This document shows positions 31,291 through 40,900 of a stretch of 62,310 bases of DNA, piece after piece. The DNA lies in NCBI GenBank assembly GCA_009731375.1, contig BJOX01000228.1, forward strand, positions 118,952-181,261, written 5' to 3'. Position 1 is the first letter of the stretch, and each line of letters begins with the position of its first letter. The stretch is from Paulinella micropora. Lineage: Eukaryota; Cercozoa; Imbricatea; Euglyphida. Position numbers and translations under genes: made by a program. The notes beneath the pieces are model-generated. The model did not search any database. It was not told where the DNA came from and was given only the letters and a program-made list of their open reading frames with translations.

Positions 31291-31689
31291 TTATTCACCT
31301 GAAACGGATTGTTTAATAATATCAACTGATTTTTGTATATTGTCAAGTCTTGTGTCTTGTGGTGAAGTCAATTGAAACTCTCTTGCCTCAGCATTTTGAA
31401 CCGCTTTCTTCAAATAAGCCAAACTGCTAACAGCAGTGTCCAAATCAACAACATCCCCATTTTCTTTGTTATCAGAAATGTCTGTTAATGTGGTTTGAAT
31501 GGTGCTCTTCTCATGCGGGACAAGGTCGCCAAATTCGGTTAATGGTTGATTAACTAACGGGGCGCCATGACTACTCCACAATTCAAACTGGTTTAGTTGA
31601 AATCCATCACTCGCGGGTCGGTTTCCTTCGTTGAGTTTATTAATAAACTCATTAGACAATCTATTGGAGGCATGTGTGTTTTTAATCAT
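31291..31689 (-). CDS. Unrecognised virion-cluster protein, 132 residues
   Basis: Starts MIKNTHASNRLSNEF. Predicted mostly helical, ending in a short coiled coil (LDNIQKSVDIIKQS). Located between the MCP and the 197-residue protein, all on one strand. ATATAATATAAG immediately upstream resembles the element's promoter motif. Confidence 0.55.
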   Translation of the reverse strand: MIKNTHASNRLSNEFINKLNEGNRPASDGFQLNQFELWSSHGAPLVNQPLTEFGDLVPHEKSTIQTTLTDISDNKENGDVVDLDTAVSSLAYLKKAVQNAEAREFQLTSPQDTRLDNIQKSVDIIKQSVSGE

Positions 31690-31738
31690 TATATAATATA
31701 AGTTAATTTAATTTAAATCAACTTTAAAATATATTTTA

Positions 31739-32332
31739 TCAATTACCATAAATTATTTTTTTCATAATTTGTAAATTCTTGTGCGTAATTCTTTCCTCTT
31801 TCATTTTCTTTAAACCCGCTATGGCTTGATTTACGTCAACGTCATTAGTTTGCGCAACCTCCTTAGGTGGTGGTGGAGTTTCCTTAGAAGCATCTTCTAT
31901 TGCTTCTATCTTGCTTGCTGGTGTTGTGGTAGTTTGTTTCGGCACAGCAACAGGAGTTGGATTGACGGACTTCGGCAAAGAATGTTCAACCTTAGGCGCT
32001 GGAGACATTTCAACAGGTTTGGCATTTGGTTCGGGAGTTGAATTATTTGCCGATGCTATGTCTGGCGCCTTTCTTTTCAATGCTTCGTCTGGCACTTGGT
32101 CTGGTTGCCCGCTGGCAATAGGTTCGTTAAGTGTTTTCTTTGCCCTAGGTGCTTTTGGACGGATTAGACTTTTAATCTTACCACTCTTGATATCCGCTTC
32201 TATCTTCCTTACTGCTAAGTATTCGGGCGTTCCATTGCGAATGGTTACGAATTTTCCTTGTGCGTTTTGTTTATGCCAAAGTGCGATTGCCTGATGATAG
32301 CAAGTTTTGTATAATTTAGTTGATTCCGTCAT
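31739..32332 (-). CDS. Basic, Pro-rich protein of unknown function
   Basis: 197 residues. The N-terminal 65 residues are compact (KTCYHQAIALWHKQNAQG ... YLAVRKIEADIKSGKIK) and could bind nucleic acid. A disordered Pro/Ala/Lys linker follows, and the C-terminus is a helical VNQAIAGLKKMKEERI. In the minus-strand morphogenesis cluster just downstream of the packaging ATPase. Confidence 0.5.
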   Translation of the reverse strand: MTESTKLYKTCYHQAIALWHKQNAQGKFVTIRNGTPEYLAVRKIEADIKSGKIKSLIRPKAPRAKKTLNEPIASGQPDQVPDEALKRKAPDIASANNSTPEPNAKPVEMSPAPKVEHSLPKSVNPTPVAVPKQTTTTPASKIEAIEDASKETPPPPKEVAQTNDVDVNQAIAGLKKMKEERITHKNLQIMKKIIYGN

Positions 32333-32374
32333 GACATATATTATGGCGAAAAAAAAACCATTTAATTTTATTTT

Positions 32375-33277
32375 TTACAGGTTTGTCATATCTCTATCCT
32401 TATTTAATCGCAATATAGTAGAGAAATTCTTTCTAAACTGGGTTGTTCTATCACTAGCAGTATTGTTAATTGCTAGAAACGAATAAGGTTCTGCCGTAGC
32501 ATATTTAACCATATTGTAAAATTCTTTTTTGGTGAGAAAAGGACTTTCATATTCATCTGCCAGTCTGTCAAGTTCGCTTCTCCTTACTCCATTAAAAATA
32601 ATCATCCAATGGCAATTAATTCTTATTCTTCGCGGGAGTTGTGTATAACTCTGAGTTGCTACCCAGACTGACACTTTAGCATGTGTTGAAGCGAAAAACA
32701 ACTCGGTAAGCACTTCTGATTTGAGAAAAGTTTTACTCTGCGCAATGTCATCTAATAACAATAATATCTTTGGTGCCTTCTTAAAACCTTTAGTTTTAAT
32801 CAGTTCTTTTTGTTTAGTTAATATGTCTCTCATTAACTCAGGCTTATCCTCTTTGATTATGTCTTCTTTTTTTAACTTGAGAGTGTCTTCTAAAATCGGG
32901 CACGGACTTAAGCAAAAGACGACTATTCTATCATAAAAACCTTTCAACATGTTCTTTTTGGCGAGTAGATTACAAATCATAACTGATTTACCTCCGCCAG
33001 TGCTTGCACATATAACCATAGTCCCCATTGCTGGCAATATTCCTTCTTTTTGAATAGGGAGCAATTCAACGCTATCTCTTTGTGTTTTAATTGGTTGTAT
33101 TTCCAAGTCATTGTGAAATTTGGGCGGTTTTTTGCTATCTAACTCTGTTATTACTGGCCTGTCAATAGTAAATTCCTCGTGTGCTTTTTCTATGTTGGTC
33201 TTCTCCAGATTTTGCTTCAAAAGTGTTTTTCGTGGCAACTTGTTTGCTATTAATCCTTTATGTATAGACCTCGGCAT
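32375..33277 (-). CDS. FtsK/HerA-type genome packaging ATPase (A32-like)
   Basis: 300 residues, intact. Walker A is CASTGGGKS at about residues 90-98, Walker B is KILLLLDDIAQ at about 170-180, and a Gln-containing sensor (WVATQSYTQLPRRIR) follows, as in viral A32-type packaging ATPases of PLVs, virophages and large DNA viruses. It would pump viral DNA into the capsid. The length fits the family. Its start abuts a TCTTATATTATAAGA promoter motif. Confidence 0.92.
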   Translation of the reverse strand: MPRSIHKGLIANKLPRKTLLKQNLEKTNIEKAHEEFTIDRPVITELDSKKPPKFHNDLEIQPIKTQRDSVELLPIQKEGILPAMGTMVICASTGGGKSVMICNLLAKKNMLKGFYDRIVVFCLSPCPILEDTLKLKKEDIIKEDKPELMRDILTKQKELIKTKGFKKAPKILLLLDDIAQSKTFLKSEVLTELFFASTHAKVSVWVATQSYTQLPRRIRINCHWMIIFNGVRRSELDRLADEYESPFLTKKEFYNMVKYATAEPYSFLAINNTASDRTTQFRKNFSTILRLNKDRDMTNL

Positions 33278-33281
33278 CCAA

Positions 33282-33296
33282 TCTTATATTATAAGA
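33282..33296 (-). promoter_or_regulatory. Palindromic TCTTATATTATAAGA promoter motif
   Basis: A 15-base near-perfect palindrome four bases upstream of the ATPase start codon (33277), implying a very short leader. Confidence 0.7.
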
Positions 33297-33305
33297 TATA
33301 CTATA

Positions 33306-33754
33306 TTATGGGTTTTGAAAATAGTTTGGATTGTATCTATAATTATCATATTCGGCGCCAAAGGGTTGGGGTGGTGAAGCATAATTATAGAAATAAGGAG
33401 AGTAAGGACTACCAAAAGCGTAATTACTTGGAGGATTGACGAGCGGTTTAAAATCCTGTCTTTCTGAACTTGTCGCGGGATTTCCGCTGAGAAGTTTCTC
33501 GTCAGATTTCGTTTCATTTTTGGAAACTCTCTTTTTTCTTTTATTCTATTCTGGATGACTGCTCTATTGTATTTATTCACCATAAAGTGGTTATTTGTGT
33601 TGCTATAAAGTGTATTGTCTAGCAATTCAAAATCATTCTTGGTTTCTAGCACACGATCGCGTCTTAGTTCGTTGCCTTTAATAAGTGGGTTTGTTTGTGA
33701 AGTGCCGATACCTCCATTTTGGTCGCTTGGCATTAGAAAACGAATAAGTGCCAT
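33306..33754 (-). pseudogene. Pro/Tyr-rich protein, frameshifted
   Basis: Starts at 33754 (MALIRFLMPSDQNGGIG), overlapping the stop of the next gene. The frame beyond about 33531 reads as unlikely hydrophobic text. A one-base shift in the adjacent A6 run opens a Pro/Tyr/Asn-rich tail (NYAFGSPYSPYFYNYASPP) ending at TAA 33306-33308, directly before the ATPase promoter, which is clearly the real C-terminus. Probable length about 149 residues. Likely virion-associated by position. The shift may be a sequencing error. Confidence 0.6.
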
Positions 33755-35685
33755 TAAGTCTTCTCTTTCATCGGCGGGGGGTTTTCCCCTAAAATTTNNN
33801 NNNNNNNACTATCAACCATGGCTTGATTTGGTGTTGTTGCTGGATCTGGGTCATCTGAAACTTTGTATTCTTTCATCATTTCTTTGAGTTTTTCATCTTT
33901 AACTTTCTCCTCCCAGAATGGGAGTCCCTGTTTTGTTCCACTTTTGTAAACACCTCCTTCATACTCTGGTTGTGGATTTGGCGGTGCGGGTGCTGGCGTT
34001 GCTTGCGGGGGCATGGTTTGCGGTGGTTGAGTTTGTGGTGGTTGAGTTTGCGGTGGTTGAGTTTGCGGTGGCATAGTTTGCGGTGCTGGTGGCATGGTTT
34101 GTGGTGCTGGTGTTGGTATTGGTGTTTGTTTTCTTAGCACGCTCGCATCCCTCAATTCTAAATCCTCTAATTGCTTCATTTGGTCTGGAGTTAATTTACC
34201 CCGCATTTCTTCGTAAATTCTCTTATCCAAAATATCATCCGCATCTGCTACGTCTGATATACTAGCACCTTGGTTTAGTGCTTGTTTGATGGCCTCTTCC
34301 CATCCAACTTTTGGATCGTCATAATTAGAAAGTTTAATTTTCTTTCCAGTTTTCTCTTTCAACGATTTAACAAATCCCTTTAAGTACCTCTTTTGGGCAC
34401 CTTTATCATCAAGTATGAGCAAGTTATTGCCCAGTCCAATAGTATCTGCTACTACCATATTGTCTGAGTATGCGATCGGGACTTCAACGCTAAGATTTAT
34501 ATCTTTTTCTATATTTGGTGGAATATCTTTTGTGCTCTGTGTATTTATTTTTTCTATAAAATTATTAATTGTAGTTTCATTTGCTGGTGCGATAAGAGAA
34601 TATCCTTTCACGCCATCCGCTTTTTCTTGTGATTTCACCATTTGATTAAAAACATCAACGAGTTCCGCATATTGTTTATTGAATGTAGCAGAGTCAACTA
34701 CTTTATTTACTTTAAATGTCGCATCCTTGTCAAAACTGCCTACATTTTTCATAACCCCAATCATAGACATTAACGTTTTATCTACATCGCCTATAAATCC
34801 ATTATACTTCGCATCTGGAGGAGTGGTTTTGATAGTTTTCCAAAACTTCATCGCATCCCAAAAAGATACTCCGCCACGTGCCCTCCCCTGTGCTTCTAAG
34901 GCCATTCTAGATATATCCGCTTTTGAAAACATTGAGTTGTAATTGTCAAAAATACTCTTAGCAACTTCGGCCGTAGCCAATCCATTACTCGTTAGATAAT
35001 CACTCATATTGGTAATTCTTTCAAAGTATCGTTTATCGGCAAAGTCTTNNNNNNNNNNTGTAGCAGAGTCAACTACTTTATTTACTTTAAATGTCGCATC
35101 CTTGTCAAAACTGCCCACATTTTTCATAACCCCAATCATAGACATTAACGTTTTATCTACATCGCCTATAAATCCATTATACTTCGCATCTGGAGGAGTG
35201 GTTTTGATAGTTTTCCAGAATTTCATCGCATCCCAAAAAGATACTCCACCGCGTGCCCTCCCCTGTGCTTCTAAGGCCATTCTAGATATATCCGCTTTTG
35301 AAAACCTTGAGTTGTGATTGTCAAAAATACTCTTGGCAACTTCGGCCGTAGCCAATCCATTACTCGTTAGATAATCACTCATATTGGTGATTCTTTCAAA
35401 ATATCGTTTATCGGCAAAGTCTTGGACATTCTTATCACCTGACGCATACAATAAATCATGTTCGAAAGCAACTAAATCCAAAGCATCTGCTGGGAGAATG
35501 TAAGGAAACTTACCGCGAGTTCTATCTTCTAATTGAAGACGGCTTTCCACTCGTGTGCCCCCGCCATTATAATTACTTCCCTCGGTATGAATTCGTTCTT
35601 CTTCCAACTTAATAAGAGCATCTGGCTGAGCAGACCATGTTCTATATATTTCTCCAAGTGCTTTTCCAAGACCGAGAACTGTCAT
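33754..35685 (-). CDS. Virion protein with VP1-like phospholipase A2 motif
   Basis: Starts ATG 35685. Residues about 64-80 (LPADALDLVAFEHDLLY) carry the D-x-x-A-x-x-H-D-x-x-Y signature of parvovirus-VP1-type phospholipase A2 domains, where the His-Asp pair is catalytic. In parvoviruses this activity breaches the endosome; similar domains occur in some adintoviruses. The calcium-loop glycines are not obvious. Downstream come a helical body, a Pro/Gln repeat (PPQTQPPQTQ) and an acidic tail. A 363-bp segment is present twice around a 10-N gap (34686-35048 and 35059-35421), and another gap lies at 33798-33807, so the assembled length (643) is inflated. Confidence 0.7.
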   Translation of the reverse strand: MTVLGLGKALGEIYRTWSAQPDALIKLEEERIHTEGSNYNGGGTRVESRLQLEDRTRGKFPYILPADALDLVAFEHDLLYASGDKNVQDFADKRYFERITNMSDYLTSNGLATAEVAKSIFDNHNSRFSKADISRMALEAQGRARGGVSFWDAMKFWKTIKTTPPDAKYNGFIGDVDKTLMSMIGVMKNVGSFDKDATFKVNKVVDSATXXXXDFADKRYFERITNMSDYLTSNGLATAEVAKSIFDNYNSMFSKADISRMALEAQGRARGGVSFWDAMKFWKTIKTTPPDAKYNGFIGDVDKTLMSMIGVMKNVGSFDKDATFKVNKVVDSATFNKQYAELVDVFNQMVKSQEKADGVKGYSLIAPANETTINNFIEKINTQSTKDIPPNIEKDINLSVEVPIAYSDNMVVADTIGLGNNLLILDDKGAQKRYLKGFVKSLKEKTGKKIKLSNYDDPKVGWEEAIKQALNQGASISDVADADDILDKRIYEEMRGKLTPDQMKQLEDLELRDASVLRKQTPIPTPAPQTMPPAPQTMPPQTQPPQTQPPQTQPPQTMPPQATPAPAPPNPQPEYEGGVYKSGTKQGLPFWEEKVKDEKLKEMMKEYKVSDDPDPATTPNQAMVDSXXXXILGENPPPMKEKT

Positions 35686-35690
35686 AGTCT

Positions 35691-36773
35691 CTACGCCTGT
35701 TTAAATGCGCCCCACGCATTTAAAGACATTATTCCAGTGGCTAATCTGTGCGCATATTCTCTTAATACATAATCCCCTAATCTTTGCTGTCCGCCTGCAA
35801 TTAAACGAGGGTCAGGCGGAGGCAAACCTTCTGGCGCTTCATTTCTTGCTAGTGTTAGCAAAAGGGTATTGAAAGCATCTGCTCTTCTTCTTCCAAGTAA
35901 TCCAACATTCATCGCACGTAGTTGTGGATTGTTGGCAATTAATCTCAATATCTGCCCCCACGCTAGCCTTCTCACACCATATCGCCCAACACCTGTAGCA
36001 AGGTTAAGTAATCTGTTAAATCTGGGACTCATAATTATCTCTTGAATACTTCTAATAATAGCATTAACAAATCTTTCTACACTTCGGGGGTCATCACCTA
36101 TTCGTGGCACAAGCATCTTGTGTTCGTCGCCTATCTTTGCTTCTATTGAAGCATCATCTGGGTGTTTTCTCTCCCACTCTTCTCGGTTTTCTTTCCATTC
36201 CTTATATTCCTGCTCCGCTTGCGCTCTATCCTCTCTTCGTATTACGCGAATTTTGTCCGCTTTGCCTTTTTCTTTCATATACGTTAAACCCTTATCGGTT
36301 AATCGTTTTAAGGCTTCTTCTTTATATTCTTGTTTTACCAATTGCGCTATATCACGCTTCATTTGCTGGATATTGTCTTCTATGTGCGCTATATCATATT
36401 TATCGGTAGCCATTGCTAATTTTCGCATTTCAATCATTTGTTCGTTCATGGGGGCGGTTCCGTGTTTTCTTTCAAATTCTTTCATATCAACGCCGTCATC
36501 TTGGAGGTGTGCCTTCAGTTCGTCGTAATTCATATTTACATAAATACTTCGCTTATTGTCCAACGCGGTAATTCTATCTTTTAAATCCTCCATAGTATTC
36601 CCCCCTTTTGTTGAAGCATCCAGTAATCTATCCGCTCTAAGCCTCTCGCGGGCTTGATTATTGATACCTTCATTAACTTGTTCATCCCAATCAGCCTCTT
36701 CGTTTGTAAATAAATACCTATATCTGCGTTTAATTTCGTTATAATACGTAAAAAATGGTTTTTCGTGTGGCAT
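35691..36773 (-). CDS. Unrecognised helical virion-cluster protein
   Basis: 360 residues from ATG 36773 (MPHEKPFFTYYNEIKRR). Two-thirds coiled-coil-like (ERKHGTAPMNEQMIEM ... QEYKEWKENREEWERKH). The C-terminal third is globular and helical (FVNAIIRSIQEIIMSPRFN, LLGRRRADAFNTLLL). It ends TAG, five bases before the PLA2-motif gene, suggesting co-expression. Function unknown; structural or scaffolding is plausible. Confidence 0.6.
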   Translation of the reverse strand: MPHEKPFFTYYNEIKRRYRYLFTNEEADWDEQVNEGINNQARERLRADRLLDASTKGGNTMEDLKDRITALDNKRSIYVNMNYDELKAHLQDDGVDMKEFERKHGTAPMNEQMIEMRKLAMATDKYDIAHIEDNIQQMKRDIAQLVKQEYKEEALKRLTDKGLTYMKEKGKADKIRVIRREDRAQAEQEYKEWKENREEWERKHPDDASIEAKIGDEHKMLVPRIGDDPRSVERFVNAIIRSIQEIIMSPRFNRLLNLATGVGRYGVRRLAWGQILRLIANNPQLRAMNVGLLGRRRADAFNTLLLTLARNEAPEGLPPPDPRLIAGGQQRLGDYVLREYAHRLATGIMSLNAWGAFKQA

Positions 36774-36798
36774 TTTTTTTTATCCACTATTATATATA

Positions 36799-36830
36799 TC
36801 TTATAATATAAGATATCTTATAATATAAGA
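36799..36830. promoter_or_regulatory. Two tandem TCTTATAATATAAGA motifs in a divergent promoter
   Basis: Perfect copies at 36799-36813 and 36816-36830 between divergent starts 36773 (minus) and 36835 (plus). The second copy is four bases from the plus-strand ATG, the same spacing as at 33282. Confidence 0.75.
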
Positions 36831-36834
36831 TAGT

Positions 36835-37053
36835 ATGGAAAATAAAAAAGAAAAAAGCACAGACGAGCAACAACTTGAAGAGTTGGAACGGCTTGGAAAG
36901 GAAATTGACCAAATCCGCATCACTCAGAACTTAGTGAATAGAAACCCCAACATTTTTAGAAAACCTGAAAATATCCTTTACCGCTTACCGCTATCAGATA
37001 AGCAACGAGAAGCAATTTATAATAATATAATTAAAGAGAAAGATAATATATAA
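36835..37053 (+). CDS. Small coiled-coil protein
   Basis: 72 residues (MENKKEKSTDEQQLEELER ... NNIIKEKDNI), charged and helical. Stop and next start overlap in TAATG (37051-37055), indicating a coupled pair with the downstream gene. Confidence 0.55.
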   Translation: MENKKEKSTDEQQLEELERLGKEIDQIRITQNLVNRNPNIFRKPENILYRLPLSDKQREAIYNNIIKEKDNI

Positions 37054-37316
37054 TGGGGCTACGAGAGAAAGCCTTGTCATTGGGCGCGACAGACTTTGGC
37101 GAGAGTAAAGTGAAAGGAAAAAAGTATTATGTCGTCTATAACGGCCGTCGCATCAACTTTGGCGCATCTGGTTATTCAGATTATACCAAACATCAAGACG
37201 AAGACAGACGGGAAAGTTATCGTGCCAGACATCAAGCAATTAAAACAAAGGATGGAAAGCCCGCATATTTAAACAAAAACCAACCCGCATATTGGGCTTA
37301 TCACTTACTTTGGTAA
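37053..37316 (+). CDS. Small NFG...LLW protein (DUF5754-like)
   Basis: 87 residues. YYVVYNGRRINFGASGYSDY, ESYRARHQAIKT, and C-terminal YWAYHLLW match the small viral family also seen at 16875-17132. Role unknown. Overlaps the upstream stop. Confidence 0.7.
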   Translation: MGLREKALSLGATDFGESKVKGKKYYVVYNGRRINFGASGYSDYTKHQDEDRRESYRARHQAIKTKDGKPAYLNKNQPAYWAYHLLW

Positions 37317-37335
37317 ATTATGAATATTATAATAT

Positions 37336-37590
37336 ATGTTATTAATATTGCTCTTCGTGTGCTCGGTTATGGCGCGGACTGCCTGCGACTTTTACTCGCG
37401 GATAAGCGAAAAAAAGAATATAAGTTGTGTTTATTGTATTCAAAAAGGTATAGATACAGGGTTTAAGTGTGTTTTTATAAATAATGGAAATAATATGTGT
37501 CGTAGTTTTGATGAGGCACTGCCGTTAATGTGTGCTGGCGATAGTTCTTGGTATAAGATACACTTGTATGAATGCTCACTTCTTACTTGA
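37336..37590 (+). CDS. Small secreted Cys-rich protein
   Basis: 84 residues with an N-terminal signal peptide (MLLILLFVCSVMARTA) and six further cysteines in the mature part (CDFY, CVYC, FKCVF, MCRS, LMCAG, ECSLL). An even number suggests three disulphides. It could be secreted from the infected cell or displayed; no homologue recognised. Confidence 0.5.
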   Translation: MLLILLFVCSVMARTACDFYSRISEKKNISCVYCIQKGIDTGFKCVFINNGNNMCRSFDEALPLMCAGDSSWYKIHLYECSLLT

Positions 37591-37926
37591 AGAAGGAGAA
37601 GGAAGCACGATGCCGATTAATAAACTAATCAAACCTACATATACATTAGCCTGCTCACAAGGTAGATTATGCTGAGCGAGTTTCGCTAGACAAATAGATA
37701 TGATTGCTATTATAATCATCATTTGAAATAAGTATTTAATCATTCTGCTATCGGTTTTTTTTGTCGTCATACAGCAGTTCCACTCGTTTTCAATTTCGTT
37801 TTCAATTTTTTTCTCTTCTGTCTTTAGTTCAATGTCCAAAACACGGGACTTTAATTCTGGAGTTAGTTCGCCATCCATATCCATAATAGGTGGGGGTCTG
37901 TGAAGTCTGGTTGTATTATTAGCCAT
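37576..37926 (-). CDS. Small membrane protein with two TM segments
   Basis: Start set at ATG 37926 (MANNTTRLHRPPP), giving 116 residues. An acidic helical middle is followed by hydrophobic segments MIIIAIISICLAKL and VYVGLISLLIGIVL. Its ATG overlaps the end of the fibre gene (ATGGCTAA). The 3' end overlaps the convergent Cys-rich gene by 15 bases. Function unknown. Confidence 0.55.
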   Translation of the reverse strand: MANNTTRLHRPPPIMDMDGELTPELKSRVLDIELKTEEKKIENEIENEWNCCMTTKKTDSRMIKYLFQMMIIIAIISICLAKLAQHNLPCEQANVYVGLISLLIGIVLPSPSSSKK

Positions 37927-40900
37927 TGGTTGGATATACAACGGCTCGTATTTCTGCTAGTTGGTTGGTTAAATCTTGTAATATATTAAGTAAAGTTTTA
38001 TTTTCTTTTTCTAAATTAATCACTTTTTCCGCCATGTGTTGAAAAGCACTTATTAATATTGGTATGAAGTCTGTATATGTTATGCCTTCAAGGTTGCCTT
38101 CTCCATCATCTGCTTTTATTCCGCTTTCTGATACAAATTCTGGAAATATTTTTTTTACTTCGTCCGCAATAAATCCGTGGCCTTTTTTTTCTTTCTTCTC
38201 ATCTGATTTCCAATAATATGAACAACAATTTATCTTCATTAATTTCTCGCAACAATCTCCACATTCTAATGTTTTAATATCTGATTTTAGCCTTCTGTCC
38301 GATGTGTATGTCCAGTTACCATTAAGAGGAACATAAACATAATTACCAGACGGCTCACCTGAAGAGTTTGAAGTAGTCCAAGCATGTAGAATTCCCTGAG
38401 ATGCGCAGACTACTCCATAATTTGAATATCCTCCTGATTTCATATATATTTGCGGGTCGTAAGTATAACTTGGTCTTTTTCTTAATGTTAAAAATCCGCT
38501 GGATGCTGTTGTGATGCTTAAATCTCCGCTTGTATTAATGTTCATCGCCTCAGTGTAAGATATATTGTTTCCAACCGCTGTTCCTGAATTATAATAAAAA
38601 GCGAGTTTTCCACCTTTTTGAATTAGAAAGTTTGAACCGCTGTGGCTTGATTTCCAGTTAGTGCCGTCAAAATNNNNNNNNNNACCTTTTTGAATTAGAA
38701 AGTTTGAACCGCTGTGGCTTGATTTCCAGTTCGTGCCGTCAAAATAAGCATCAAAACTTAAATTGACATTGTCGTGCGCCCAGTTTAGTTGTTGAAAAAC
38801 TGGATAGATGTCTGCTGAAGTTATTGCCTGTATGTGTGCTCCTGCGACATTACTCGCCGTCCCGTATATTTCCAATCCTCCAGTTGCTCCAACTCCCTTT
38901 GTTGAGTTGCCTATGATTATCGGCTTACCTGATGCTGTTGTTATTTTATCGCTCGTTGTTAATGTTGTTGTTGATACACCCGCACTCGCAGTTATTAATC
39001 CTTTTGTCCATAAAGTCCCGTTAAGTCCATTCAAAGACATTAACAATTGCTCAGAGCCATTCTCCCATATAAAACCAGTATCTGAACCAGCATTACATCT
39101 AAATCTCATAGCCCATTGATTGAAATCATTTCCTGCGACTGCTGAACCACGTGCTAAACTCTTACTTCCTCCAGACGTTGACATATAAATCCCCCATGCC
39201 GTAGTATCTGTATCATATAAAAATATACCTTGTCCGCTCCCTCCATCCACTTTATTTTGGATAGATAACTTACATCCTCCATCGGCTGTTAATAATCCGC
39301 TTGCGGTTAGTGTCGTCGTTGATATTCCAGCAGTTGCCGTTAATGTAGTTCCCGTTATGGTTCCGCCACTTGTTATGTTGTTGCTGTTCATATCCAGTCC
39401 TCCATAAAACCGCATACCGCCAGCATTGTTAAAACGGACAATGTCAGACGACAGCGACTTATTATCCAAAAGTTTTGAAATATAAAGTCCTACTCCTTTT
39501 ACGTCAAATGCTACATTCGTAAATAGGTAGCCTCTTTGGTCGGCAGTTCCACTTGAATCAGTGTTTAAAGTATATAAGAAAGACTGCCAATCGCCCGTTG
39601 TCTGTGAAAAGAATATATCTCCTCCATTTTGGTTTAATATCCGCGCCCCATTATATGTTATATTCCCGCCATTAATGATATCCACATTATTAAAATCGGC
39701 TTGGCTTAATAAGGTCAGTGCTCTTACATCATTTCTTGTTCCATTAAATATCTTAATTCCTGTTATGGTTTGGTCGCCTGTTAGTTTCACATTTTGCCCG
39801 TCCAATGTGTCCGCATACCCTTTTGTCGCTCCGTCCGTTGCTAATGTAGGAGTTCCAAGGTTGGCTATTTTGCTACTATTACAATCTAGCCCAGAAGCAT
39901 TTACCCAACCGACGATTGTCCCGTCAATAATAAAACTTATTTTTTTGGCAGAAATTTCAAAGTTGTAATATGTTGCTGTTTTCATATCCAAACTAGCGAT
40001 TGACCCGATATTACTGGTAGAATTAAAAACGATAAATGTGCCCTTTGTTGTTGAATTGATTGAATTTCCCGTTATTTCAACACCACTACTATATGTCTTA
40101 ATTCCTGCTATGGTTTGGTTTCCTGTTAGTTTCACATTTTGCCCGTCTAATGTATGCACATAACTTTTGTTTGCTCCGTCTGTTGTTGCTGATGGTGTGG
40201 CTAAGTTTGTTATTTTTCTGTTGTTTAAAGATAGTGTCGTGCCCGTTGCTGTCGCGATTACATTATCAACCGCATATAAATCAACATATGACCCCGTTAT
40301 TTGTATCGGATACCAAGTCGCTGTTGCTGTCTTTTGTGAGGCAATCATTCCTATTTTTGTATCAAAGGCGATGCCAATGCCGTCAAAAGTAGTTGGATTG
40401 GATGAACCACTTACTTCCAAAGTTGATGTAAATTTTTATTCCCTGCTATGGTTTGGTCTCCTGTTAGCTTAACCACAGAAGTGTCAAGAGCAGAAACATC
40501 AACGCCATCAACAAGATTAACATTTGTTATGCTTTGGCTTTTCATATCAATCCCCGCACTAGCATTTATTATGTTGCTGAATGTCTTAATACCCGCTATG
40601 GTTTGGTCTCCTGTTAGTTTAACCACAGAAGTATCAAGGGCAGAAACATCCACACCATCAACATTACCAACATTTGTAATAGCAAAACCACCCATATTTA
40701 AACTACCCGTCATAGCTGTTGTGCCGTCCTTGGCTAGTTTCGTATCGGTGTAAGCCTTCGTTGAAGCATCGCCGTCATAGAATGGCGCTGGAAGTCCGCT
40801 GATTGCTGTTGTGCTATTAAAATTTAAAACATTGCCAGTCAATGTCATTCCACCCCCTGTTGTTGGAGCAAAAAGTATGGACGAGCCGACAATGCTTAGT

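Noticed and set aside
33284-33480. A transmembrane C-terminus (LLVVLTLLISIIML) for the protein at 33754
   Set aside because: The alternative frame gives a Pro/Tyr-rich tail with a stop placed exactly before the ATPase promoter. The hydrophobic text is a shifted-frame artefact.
36581-36787. A separate small basic protein overlapping the 36773 start
   Set aside because: It is a shadow of the 360-residue gene in another frame and has no promoter of its own.
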